Source: Nonomuraea fuscirosea
GTDB taxonomy: Bacteria; Actinomycetota; Actinomycetes; Streptosporangiales; Streptosporangiaceae
Direction of reading: 5' to 3'
Assembly (NCBI RefSeq): GCF_003001935.1
Contig: NZ_PVNG01000025.1
Location: 124,001-188,000, forward strand
DNA length: 64,000 nucleotides
Shown one piece after another: positions 8,389 through 15,541 of the stretch. Below the pieces are notes generated by a model. That model worked only from the letters and a program-made list of their open reading frames with translations, had not been told where the DNA came from and searched no databases. A program made the position numbers and the translations under genes. Each line of letters opens with the position of its first letter. Position 1 is the stretch's first letter.

Positions 8389-9045
8389 TCAGCCGGCTTC
8401 TATGTCAACGTCTATTTGTTTTAGAGAGACGCAGCACTCCCCCGGCCGTGGATCCAGCTCGGCCCGGCGTGGGTCGTCACCGAGCCCTTCGAGCAGCCCC
8501 TGGCACAGGGCCAGGTTCATGGAGCACACCAGCAGCGGCTGCTCCACCGACAAGGCGTGGAACGGGCAGTTGCGCAGCCGCACCACCCCGCCCTCCGCGT
8601 ACGGCTCGTAGCCGCGCCGCTCCAGCACGCTCTCGGCCCGCTCGCCGCGATGCCGTCCGGCCAGCCCCGCGCCCGCGGCCCGCGCCGCCTCCTCGGCCTG
8701 TTCCTCGGCGCCGAGCAGGTCCACCACGGCGGCCAGGACGGAGGCGAGGGTGGCGTAGTCGCGCGGCGGCAGGCTCACCGACCGCTCGCCCCTGGCCCGG
8801 CGGTAGATCTTGGCGGGCCGGCCGCTGCCCGGCCCCTTCTTCTCCTGCTGCCGAAAGCCGCTCTCCAGCAGTCCGGCCTCGACGAGCTTGTCGAGGTGGT
8901 GCCCGGCCAGCGTCCTGGACACGCCCGCCGCCTGCGCGGCCTCGCCGCGGCCCATGTCGCCGCCGGCGGCGGTCACGGCGGCGTACAAGGTGCGCCGGAC
9001 GGGGTCGTGCAGGAGGGCCAGCGCCTCGATGTCGTCGCTACTCAC
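8389..9045 (-). CDS. winged-helix regulator with C-terminal cysteine cluster (SufR/ArsR-like)
   Basis: The 218-aa protein starts with an ArsR/SufR-type winged helix (residues 8-85, HDPVRRTLYAAV, then SRTLAGHHLDKLVEAGLLES as recognition helix) and ends with a Cys-rich domain containing C160, C174, C181, C204 and C205 in the context NCPFHAL, VCSMNLALCQ and GECC. Clustered Cys of this kind in SufR-type regulators bind an Fe-S cluster, so redox or iron sensing is a reasonable inference. The start is GTG 9045, with a TAGACT -10 exactly 6 nt upstream. It precedes the DUF3291 gene. Confidence 0.82.
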   Translation of the reverse strand: MSSDDIEALALLHDPVRRTLYAAVTAAGGDMGRGEAAQAAGVSRTLAGHHLDKLVEAGLLESGFRQQEKKGPGSGRPAKIYRRARGERSVSLPPRDYATLASVLAAVVDLLGAEEQAEEAARAAGAGLAGRHRGERAESVLERRGYEPYAEGGVVRLRNCPFHALSVEQPLLVCSMNLALCQGLLEGLGDDPRRAELDPRPGECCVSLKQIDVDIEAG

Positions 9046-9051
9046 AGCGGG

Positions 9052-9057
9052 AGTCTA
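9052..9057 (-). promoter_or_regulatory. leaderless -10 element of the Cys-cluster regulator
   Basis: TAGACT on the minus strand ends 6 nt before GTG 9045, placing +1 on the start codon. No Shine-Dalgarno sequence is present. Confidence 0.5.
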
Positions 9058-9144
9058 TGAAAGGCCGCCCGCCCCTCGCCCTCCTCGACGGCCCTGTGGT
9101 GGCCCGTACGGCCCCGTGGTGCCCCCGTGGCGGCTCCCCCGGGC

Positions 9145-10041
9145 TCAGTAGGCGGCGATGACGTCCACGACGAAGACGAGCGTGTCAGAGCCCTTGATCC
9201 CGTACGCGGGATGCCCGGCCGGGCCGTAACCGTACGCGGGCGGGACGATCATCAGGACGCGGCTGCCCACGGGCACGCCGGCCAGGGCCTTGTCCCACGC
9301 CTTGACGGTGGTGCCGTCGCCGAGCTTGAACGCCCTGGGCCGGCCCGCCGGCCAGGTGGCGTCGAAGACGCGGCGCCCGGCCCAGACGGCGGCCTCGTAC
9401 TGGGTGACGACGAGCTGCCCCGCCCGCACCGTGGGCCCGCCGCCCCTGGCCAGCACCTTGGCCGCGAACCCGCCCGGCGGCGCGGTGGCGGGCACGACCA
9501 GCCCCGGCCGGGGGCCGCCACCGGCCCGCACCCCCGCCAGGGTCCCGGCGGGGGCCTCGACCGAGGCGCCCTTGTGGTGGGCGCCGAGGATGTCGACGAC
9601 GTAGAACAGCTCGTCACCGGCGCCGACACCCTTCGGCGGGTCGGCGCCGAAGCCGTCGCCGGGCGGGATCGCGGCGATGACCCTGCTGCCCACCCTGCGG
9701 CCGCTGAGCGCCCGTTCGAGCCCGGGGAGCAGCTGCCCCACCGGGAACGCGGCCGGGGTGCCGCGGTTGAAGCTGGAGTCGACCAGGCGGTTGTCCCTGC
9801 CGTTCCACACGTGCGCGGTGTACTGGACGATGGCCACGTCGCCGGCGGCCAGCCGTTCGCCGTCGCCGGCGGCCAGCTCGTCCACCCGCAGGCCCGCGGC
9901 GGGCTTGCCGCCGGGGAAGACGATCGTCGGCCGGGCGCCGAACGTGCCGCCCACCTTCAGGTCCAGCGGCCCCGCCGCCCCGCCCGTACAGCCGGCCAGC
10001 AGCAGCGGCGCCAGCAGCAGTGACACGGCACGGCGGCGCAT
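9145..10041 (-). CDS. FKBP-type peptidyl-prolyl isomerase lipoprotein (downstream copy)
   Basis: The 298-aa protein begins MRRRAVSLLLAPLLLAGC, a lipoprotein signal with lipobox LAGC (Cys18). Two FKBP-like domains follow: about residues 50-150 (VQYTAHVWNG...DSSFNRGTPAAFPVGQLLPGLERAL) and 180-298 (VTQYEAAVWAG...PPAYGYGPAGHP...LVFVVDVIAAY). It should catalyse proline isomerisation in exported proteins outside the membrane. ATG 10041 is chosen because GGAGG lies 5 nt upstream; an upstream in-frame start would spoil the signal peptide. It is a paralogue of the next upstream gene. Confidence 0.9.
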   Translation of the reverse strand: MRRRAVSLLLAPLLLAGCTGGAAGPLDLKVGGTFGARPTIVFPGGKPAAGLRVDELAAGDGERLAAGDVAIVQYTAHVWNGRDNRLVDSSFNRGTPAAFPVGQLLPGLERALSGRRVGSRVIAAIPPGDGFGADPPKGVGAGDELFYVVDILGAHHKGASVEAPAGTLAGVRAGGGPRPGLVVPATAPPGGFAAKVLARGGGPTVRAGQLVVTQYEAAVWAGRRVFDATWPAGRPRAFKLGDGTTVKAWDKALAGVPVGSRVLMIVPPAYGYGPAGHPAYGIKGSDTLVFVVDVIAAY

Positions 10042-10060
10042 CGGTCCTCCCAGCACGGAT

Positions 10061-10087
10061 GGCCCGGCGGCGCTGCGCCACCGGGCC
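10061..10087 (-). promoter_or_regulatory. stem-loop in the leader of the downstream FKBP gene
   Basis: An inverted repeat of 7 bp (10061-10067 with 10081-10087) plus an inner 5 bp pair forms one long hairpin. The single C/A mismatch becomes a G-U pair only in the minus-strand RNA. It sits 20 nt before ATG 10041, just ahead of the ribosome-binding site. Confidence 0.5.
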
Positions 10088-10101
10088 CGGCGATGCTACC
10101 G

Positions 10102-10134
10102 CGCCGGGAGAACGCCCGTCAGCGACTCCCGGCG
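10102..10134 (-). terminator. stem-loop downstream of the upstream FKBP gene
   Basis: CGCCGGGAG (10102-10110) pairs perfectly with CTCCCGGCG (10126-10134) around a 15-nt loop, 20 nt after the stop at 10154. There is no U-tract, as is common for GC-rich actinobacterial terminators. Confidence 0.5.
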
Positions 10135-10153
10135 AGTGCGCGTACGCGGCCGG

Positions 10154-11089
10154 TCAGTAGGCGGCCAGGACGTCCACCACGAACACCAGCGTGCTCTTGG
10201 CCGGGATGCCCTGCTGCGCCTGGTCGCCGTAGCCGAGGTCCGGCGGGATGCTCATCACGACGCGGCTGCCGACGGGCACGCCCGCGAGGCCCTTCTGCCA
10301 GCCCTGGATGACCTGCGCGAGCGGGAACTCGGCCGGCTGGCCCCGCTCCCAGCTGGAGTCGAACTGCTTGTCGGTGCCCCAGATCTTGCCCGTGTAGTGC
10401 ACCGACAGCGTCTGCGTGGCCGCGACCTTCGGGCCCGTCCCCTGGATGACCGTCTTGACGACGAGCTCCTTCGGCGGCTTCTCGCCGGTCTTCGTGGTCA
10501 GCGTGGGCGCCTTGTCGCCGCCCGGGTTGCTCACCTTGACGCCCTTGATGCTGTCGCCGGTCTCCTTGCCGGTGGCGGCCTTCAGCGGCGGCGGCTGGGT
10601 GCCGACGACGTCGAACACGAACACCTTGGTCGGCTCGGCCGGCGCTGTGGCCTGCGGCTGGGCGACGGAGTCGTTGGCCAGCACGGCCAGCAACCGGCCG
10701 CCGTGCTTGACCTTGGTGAAGCCCTCGCGCAGCACCTGCGGCAGCTGCTCGTTGACCTGGATCGTCTCCGGCGCCTTGGTGTCGTAGGAGGAGCCCTGGA
10801 CCGCGTTGCCCTTGCCGTCCCAGTTGTAGACCGTCAGGTTGACGATCACCCGGTCGCCGGCCTTGACGCCGTCGCCCGCACCGGGCTGAATCACCTCGTA
10901 CGAGGATTTCTTCGCGGGCGTGCCGGAGGGGAACGTCACGCTGGGCTTGGCGCCCACGTTCCCGGCGACCTTGACCCCGGACGCCCCTCCCGAGGGCGCG
11001 GCGGCGGTGGTGGCGCCGTCGTCGGAGCCGCACGCGGCGGCGAACAGGATCATAGGCACAGCGGCCAGTACGGCCAGAGCGCGGCGCAT
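10154..11089 (-). CDS. FKBP-type peptidyl-prolyl isomerase lipoprotein (upstream copy)
   Basis: The 311-aa protein begins MRRALAVLAAVPMILFAAAC, a lipoprotein signal with the lipobox Cys at residue 20. It has two FKBP-like units like its neighbour: a degenerate N-terminal one (about 55-165) and a canonical C-terminal one (LSVHYTGKIWGT...FDSSWERGQPAEFPLAQVIQGWQKGLAGV...IPPDLGYGDQAQQGI). The C-terminal unit keeps the aromatic and Asp positions of active FKBPs, so it is likely the catalytic one. It lies between pafA and its paralogue, in the same orientation. AGGGA precedes ATG 11089. Confidence 0.9.
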   Translation of the reverse strand: MRRALAVLAAVPMILFAAACGSDDGATTAAAPSGGASGVKVAGNVGAKPSVTFPSGTPAKKSSYEVIQPGAGDGVKAGDRVIVNLTVYNWDGKGNAVQGSSYDTKAPETIQVNEQLPQVLREGFTKVKHGGRLLAVLANDSVAQPQATAPAEPTKVFVFDVVGTQPPPLKAATGKETGDSIKGVKVSNPGGDKAPTLTTKTGEKPPKELVVKTVIQGTGPKVAATQTLSVHYTGKIWGTDKQFDSSWERGQPAEFPLAQVIQGWQKGLAGVPVGSRVVMSIPPDLGYGDQAQQGIPAKSTLVFVVDVLAAY

Positions 11090-11300
11090 GGGTTTCCCTA
11101 GGAAAGACGTCAGATTCGCGTCACCCTACCCGACTTCCCGGTAGGGCCGGGGTAAACGGACCACCACATCCCGGGCAGCCCGGCGGCGTCCCGGCCCAGT
11201 TCGGCGGCGGCCTCGCGCCGGCCTGCGCGCTCGCGGGCCCGCGCCACCGGCGACGGGCCCGCACCCGCGTGCACCTTTCATCCAGCCACCGCCACCCCGC

Positions 11301-11319
11301 CCCCGCCGCACCGGCGGGG
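11301..11319 (-). terminator. GC stem-loop just after pafA
   Basis: CCCCGCCG (11301-11308) pairs with CGGCGGGG (11312-11319) across a 3-nt loop, starting 9 nt after the pafA stop at 11329. No U-tract follows. The rest of the 239-bp spacer to the FKBP gene shows nothing else recognisable. Confidence 0.5.
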
Positions 11320-11328
11320 AGGGCATGG

Positions 11329-12687
11329 CTACATGCCGGCGATCAGCTTGTCCACCCGCTCGTCCACGCTCCGGAACGGGTCCTTGCACAGCACCGTGCG
11401 CTGCGCCTGGTCGTTCAGCTTGAGATGCACCCAGTCGACGGTGAAGTCGCGCCGCTTCTCCTGCGCCTTGCGGATGAACTCGCCCCGCAGCCGCGCCCTC
11501 GTCGTCTGCGGCGGCACCGACTTGGCCTCGAAGATCTTCAGGTCGGAGGCCACCCGCTCCACCGAGCCGCGCTTCTGCAGCAGGTAGAACAGGCCGCGCT
11601 TGCGGTGCACGTCGTGGTAGGCCAGGTCGAGCTGGGCCACCCTGGGCGACGACAGCGGCAGGTCGTACTTCTTCCGGTAGCGCTCGATGAGCTGGTATTT
11701 CGTCACCCAGTCGATCTCGCGCGAGACCAGGTCGAGGTTGCCGGTGTCGACCGCGTTGAGCGTGCGCTCCCACAGCTCCAGCACCCGATGGGCGATGGCG
11801 TCGCCGCCGCGCCGGTCGACGAAGTCCTTCGCCTTCGACAGGTATTCCTGCTGGATCTCCAGGCTTGAGGCCTCGCGGCCGTTGGCCAGGCGCACCCTGC
11901 GCCGGCCCGTCATGTCGTGGGAGACCTCGCGGATCGCCCTGATCGGGTTCTCCAGCGACAGGTCGCGCATCACGGTGCCCGACTCGATCATGCGCAGCAC
12001 CAGGTCGGTGGCGCCGACCTTGAGCAGCATGGTGGTCTCGCTCATGTTGGAGTCGCCCACGATGACGTGCAGGCGGCGGAACCGCTCGGCGTCGGCGTGC
12101 GGCTCGTCCCTGGTGTTGATGATCGGCCGCGACCGGGTGGTGGCGCTGGAGACGCCCTCCCAGATGTGCTCGGCCCGCTGCGAGACGCAGTAGACCGCGC
12201 CGCGCGGCGTCTGCAGCACCTTGCCCGCGCCGCACACGATCTGCCGCGTCACCAGGAACGGGATCAGCACGTCGGCCAGCCGTCCGAACTCGCCGTGCCG
12301 GCCGACCAGATAGTTCTCGTGACAGCCGTAGGAGTTGCCGGCCGAGTCGGTGTTGTTCTTGAACAGATAGATGTCACCCGCGATGCCCTCTTCACGCAGC
12401 CGCTTCTCGGCGTCCACGAGCAGGCCCTCGAGGATCCGCTCGCCCGCCTTGTCGTGGGTGACGAGCTCGACGACGTTGTCACACTCGGGTGTTGCGTATT
12501 CAGGATGGCTGCCCACGTCGAGGTAGAGACGTGCGCCGTTGCGGAGGAAGACGTTGCTCGATCGGCCCCAGGACACGACCCGCCGGAACAGGTAGCGCGC
12601 GACCTCGTCGGGGGACAGCCTGCGCTGGCCCCTGAACGTGCAGGTCACGCCGTACTCGTTCTCCAGCCCGAAGATGCGACGATCCAT
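11329..12687 (-). CDS. pafA: Pup-protein ligase PafA
   Basis: PafA phosphorylates the C-terminal glutamate of Pup with ATP and ligates it to substrate lysines. The 452-aa protein follows M. tuberculosis PafA (Rv2097c) closely by recall: RRIFGLENEYGVTCTF at the N-terminus with the Mg-binding Glu9, FLRNGARLYLDVGSHPEYAT with catalytic Asp57, YLFKNNTDSAGNSYGCHENYL, INTRDEPHADAE, VIVGDSNMSETT, and a C-terminal RDFTVDWVHLKLNDQAQRTVLCKDPF domain. ATG 12687 matches the family start and lies 6 nt after a TAGTGT -10, so the mRNA may be leaderless. GTG 12690 is an alternative start. Confidence 0.97.
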   Translation of the reverse strand: MDRRIFGLENEYGVTCTFRGQRRLSPDEVARYLFRRVVSWGRSSNVFLRNGARLYLDVGSHPEYATPECDNVVELVTHDKAGERILEGLLVDAEKRLREEGIAGDIYLFKNNTDSAGNSYGCHENYLVGRHGEFGRLADVLIPFLVTRQIVCGAGKVLQTPRGAVYCVSQRAEHIWEGVSSATTRSRPIINTRDEPHADAERFRRLHVIVGDSNMSETTMLLKVGATDLVLRMIESGTVMRDLSLENPIRAIREVSHDMTGRRRVRLANGREASSLEIQQEYLSKAKDFVDRRGGDAIAHRVLELWERTLNAVDTGNLDLVSREIDWVTKYQLIERYRKKYDLPLSSPRVAQLDLAYHDVHRKRGLFYLLQKRGSVERVASDLKIFEAKSVPPQTTRARLRGEFIRKAQEKRRDFTVDWVHLKLNDQAQRTVLCKDPFRSVDERVDKLIAGM

Positions 12688-12693
12688 CACCTC

Positions 12694-12699
12694 ACACTA
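12694..12699 (-). promoter_or_regulatory. leaderless -10 element of pafA
   Basis: TAGTGT on the minus strand ends exactly 6 nt before ATG 12687. A GAGG overlaps the same 6 nt, so a weak ribosome-binding site cannot be excluded. Confidence 0.45.
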
Positions 12700-12772
12700 T
12701 GCCCACGGATCGGCGAGCGGGAGAGATCTTCCCGGGTGTTTTCCCCGACGGCCCCCTATCACCCGCTTCGTC

Positions 12773-12799
12773 CCCGCGCCCGCCCCCACGGGGCGCGGG
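12773..12799 (-). terminator. stem-loop downstream of the secreted-protein gene
   Basis: CCCGCGCC (12773-12780) pairs with GGCGCGGG (12792-12799), 14 nt after the stop at 12814; an inner CGCCCC/GGGGCG alternative exists. There is no U-tract. Confidence 0.45.
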
Positions 12800-12813
12800 T
12801 GCCGACGCGCAGG

Positions 12814-13338
12814 TCAGGGGGTGTAGATCTCCTGAACCTTGACGATCTGCCCCCGGTAGACGGTGATCAGGGCGGGCTGCCCGTTACGGGCGTGCCGCTT
12901 GAGCAGCACGCTCCTGGAGCAGCGCTTGGCGCCCAGGCCCGTGCTGCGGCTGACGGTCAGGTCCGCCATCCCCGTCTTGCAGCCGAACGCGGACAGGAAG
13001 ACGACGTCCTCGGCGACGACGGACCTGTACGCCATCGCGTCACCCTCGGGCGGCCCCACGAAGCGCCCCTCGGTGTGGGTGCCCTTCTTCCACTTGATCG
13101 GCTCGTACTCGGCCACGCCACCCCGCAGGTAGGTGATCCAGCCGCGCAGGACGCCGTTGTGGCGGGGGCTGATCCGCTTGGTGAAGTCGTGCTTCGGGTC
13201 GGCCTGGAACGTGGTGCCGAAGGTCTTCGGCGCCTTGTACCTCGGGTAGGCGGTGGCCGCTTCGGCCGCCACGCCGGAGGTGAGCATCACGGCCGCCGCG
13301 GCACCGGCCGCCAGGAGGCCACGCAAGGGAGTGTTCAC
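12814..13338 (-). CDS. secreted protein of unknown function
   Basis: The 174-aa product has a clear Sec signal peptide (residues 1-28, MNTPLRGLLAAGAAAAVMLTSG, cleavage likely after AEA). The mature part is basic and holds two Cys (in FGCKTG and AKRCSR) that could form one disulfide. No family is recognised and no catalytic motif is seen. It lies between pafA and prcA in the same orientation but with its own spacer on each side. Start is GTG 13338, with GAGGATC about 10 nt upstream. Confidence 0.75.
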   Translation of the reverse strand: MNTPLRGLLAAGAAAAVMLTSGVAAEAATAYPRYKAPKTFGTTFQADPKHDFTKRISPRHNGVLRGWITYLRGGVAEYEPIKWKKGTHTEGRFVGPPEGDAMAYRSVVAEDVVFLSAFGCKTGMADLTVSRSTGLGAKRCSRSVLLKRHARNGQPALITVYRGQIVKVQEIYTP

Positions 13339-13644
13339 GAACAGTGAGATCCTCGATCACCTCGGCGAGTTCAGACAAGCCAGGGTGAAACAGGTCACAT
13401 CCCCTCCGGGCCGGAGCGACGACGACCCCCACGATCTCCTCTCCCCGACAGCCCGGCGCCTTTACAACGTAGATCACAAACCATGCCTCAGGGATCACCC
13501 ACCCGGAAACCGCCCGACCACCGACATCCGAGGCGCCCTCCACCCGGAACCCAGCGCACGAACGTGTGGCGGAGCGGGCCCCACGAACGGCGAAACGGGG
13601 GCCCGCCGAAGCGAACCCCCGTCTGCGTGAACTTTTCTACCCGG
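13339..13644. other. 306-bp spacer between prcA and the secreted-protein gene
   Basis: No convincing gene is seen. The prcA-proximal half holds a terminator-like hairpin (13574-13606). The other half, with a TTTACAACGTAGAT stretch near 13460, is the likely promoter region for the secreted-protein gene, but no -10/-35 pair is clear enough to call. Confidence 0.5.
13574..13606 (-). terminator. stem-loop downstream of prcA
   Basis: GCGGGCCCC (13574-13582) pairs perfectly with GGGGCCCGC (13598-13606) around a 15-nt loop, about 40 nt after the prcA stop at 13645. No U-tract is present. Confidence 0.5.
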
Positions 13645-14460
13645 TTACAGCGGCGGCGAGGAGCCGTCGTCGACGTCGCCCTCCGGCCCCGTGGGAGGCG
13701 GGCCGGTGGGGGCGTCATCGGGGGCGGGCGTCTCCCCCGCGGGCGGCGGCGTGGCGGCCGGCGGGGTGCTGGTCGTCTGGGCGAGCAGCCGTTCCAGCCG
13801 CGCCCCGGTCAGCCGCAGGAACTTGCGGTGCTCCCGGTTACGGTCGAGCACGGCCACCTCGAGCTGCCCCACCGGCGGACGCTCACCGCCCGGCTCGGTC
13901 AGCGCCGCCAGCGCCACCTCCAGCGCGTCGGCCAGCGACATCGACTCGCGGTAACGGTCCTTCAGCCGCCCCGCCACCGCCTCGGCCTGGCCGCCCATGG
14001 CCGCGAAGCCGTGCTCGTCGAACACCGACCCGTCGAAGGTCAGCCGGTAGATCGCGTCGCCGTCCTTCGTCTCGCCCACCTCGGCGACGACGACCTCCAC
14101 CTCCAGCGACTTGATCGACTCGGTGAAGATGCGGCCCAGGTTGGAGGCGTAGAGGTTGGCCAGGCCGCGCCCGGTCACGTCGGAACGGTCGTAGGTGTAG
14201 CCGTTGATGTCGGCGTAACGGATGCCGCCGAGCCGCAGCTCCTCGAACTCGTTGTACCGGCCGACCGCCGCGAACCCGATCCGGTCGTAGATCTCACTGA
14301 TCTTGTGCAGCGCCCGGGACGGGTTGGGCGCGACGAACAGGATCCCGTCCACGTATTGCAGCACGACCACGGAACGGCCCCGCGCGATGCCCTTGCGCGC
14401 GTAGTCGGCCTTGTCCCGCATGATCTGCTCGGGGGACGCATATCCGAAAGGCATGGACAC
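13645..14460 (-). CDS. prcA: 20S proteasome alpha subunit PrcA
   Basis: PrcA forms the outer rings and the gate of the 20S core. The 271-aa protein has the alpha-type start MPFGYASPEQIMRDKADYARKGIARGRSVVVLQY and the RIGFAAVGRYNEFEELR region conserved in actinobacterial PrcA. It lacks an N-terminal Thr nucleophile, as expected. A Pro/Ala/Asp-rich tail (about residues 225-271) is disordered. The start is GTG 14460 or ATG 14454; GGAGG at 9 nt favours the GTG. It lies 15 nt downstream of prcB, forming the usual prcB-prcA operon. Confidence 0.96.
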   Translation of the reverse strand: MSMPFGYASPEQIMRDKADYARKGIARGRSVVVLQYVDGILFVAPNPSRALHKISEIYDRIGFAAVGRYNEFEELRLGGIRYADINGYTYDRSDVTGRGLANLYASNLGRIFTESIKSLEVEVVVAEVGETKDGDAIYRLTFDGSVFDEHGFAAMGGQAEAVAGRLKDRYRESMSLADALEVALAALTEPGGERPPVGQLEVAVLDRNREHRKFLRLTGARLERLLAQTTSTPPAATPPPAGETPAPDDAPTGPPPTGPEGDVDDGSSPPL

Positions 14461-14475
14461 AGTGGTGATCCTCCG

Positions 14476-15324
14476 TTAGCGCAGCGGGGCGATGGGGCCG
14501 TCGGGCGAGATCAGCCGGGCCTCGAGCATCTGCTCGACGTAACCGGAGACCTCCTCGTCGGACAGGCGGCGGAAACCGTCGGCGTCGATCACGGACACGA
14601 TCGGCCAGATCTTCCTGGTCACGTCGGGCCCGCCGGTCGCCGAGTCGTCGTCGGCGGCGTCGTAGAGCGCCTGGATCAGCGTCATCACCATGTCGTCGGC
14701 CGAGGCGCCGTCGCGGTAGAGCTTCTTCAGCGACCCGCGGGCGAAGATCGAACCCGAACCGATCGCGTCGAACCGCTCCCGCTCATAGGGCCCGCCGGCC
14801 ACGTCGTAGCTGAAGATGCGCCCCTCGTCGCGGTCGGGATCGTAGGCGGCGAACAGGGGCACCACCACCAGCCCCTGCATCGCCATGCCGAGATTGCCCC
14901 TGATCATGGTGGCCAGCCGGTTGGCCTTGCCCGCCACCGACATGGTGCGGCCCTCGAGCTTCTCGTAGTGCTCCAGCTCCACCCGGTAGAGCCGGGCCAT
15001 CTCGATGCCCGTGCTGGCCGTGCCCGCGATGCCCATGCACGAATAGTCGTCGGCGCGGAACACCTTCTCCACGTCACGCTGCGAAATAATGTTGCCCGAC
15101 GTCGCCCGCCGGTCGCCCGCCATGACCACGCCACCGGCGAAGGTGGCTGCCAGGATCGTGGTCGCGTGCGGAACCTGGTCGCCGATCGGGGTGGCCAGCA
15201 CCTCGTCCCGCCGCGGCAGCACGTCTGGCGCATATGAGGTGACGAATTCCGTGAACGAGGAACTCCCGGTGTTGCGGAAGAGCTCGTTCGCCAAGCCGAC
15301 GGGCAGATCCCTGTGCGATGCCAC
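14476..15324 (-). CDS. prcB: 20S proteasome beta subunit PrcB
   Basis: PrcB is the proteolytic subunit, made as a 282-aa precursor with a 54-residue propeptide. The mature form should begin at Thr55 (TTILAATFAGGVVMAGD), with the catalytic Asp17 and Lys33 of mature numbering present (GDRRAT, DVEKVF). AMQGL and ALYDAADDDSATGGPD are conserved family segments. The residue before the nucleophile is Ala (HATT), whereas the PrcB proteins I recall have Gly. Start is GTG 15324 behind GGAGGGAG. Confidence 0.96.
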   Translation of the reverse strand: MASHRDLPVGLANELFRNTGSSSFTEFVTSYAPDVLPRRDEVLATPIGDQVPHATTILAATFAGGVVMAGDRRATSGNIISQRDVEKVFRADDYSCMGIAGTASTGIEMARLYRVELEHYEKLEGRTMSVAGKANRLATMIRGNLGMAMQGLVVVPLFAAYDPDRDEGRIFSYDVAGGPYERERFDAIGSGSIFARGSLKKLYRDGASADDMVMTLIQALYDAADDDSATGGPDVTRKIWPIVSVIDADGFRRLSDEEVSGYVEQMLEARLISPDGPIAPLR

Positions 15325-15359
15325 GCGACTCCCTCCAAACGTTCAGTGTTCCTAGGGCG

Positions 15360-15365
15360 ACCCTA
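15360..15365 (-). promoter_or_regulatory. possible prcB -10 element
   Basis: TAGGGT on the minus strand would give a leader of about 29 nt carrying the GGAGGG ribosome-binding site of prcB. A -35 is poor. The 217-bp divergent spacer also must hold the promoter of the plus-strand lipoprotein gene. Confidence 0.3.
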
Positions 15366-15541
15366 CTCATGTTGGGTTGCTGTCTGCACTTCCCACGATC
15401 AGCTCACGGCGAACCATCCCCCCGAGATCGCCGGAAACACGCGAATAGTGCGGAAGATCCGCGTTGGGAGCGTTCCTTTACGGCCGCCACCGCCCGTGCG
15501 ATGGTCGGTACGTCAGCACATCCTGAAGCAGGAGGCCGACG

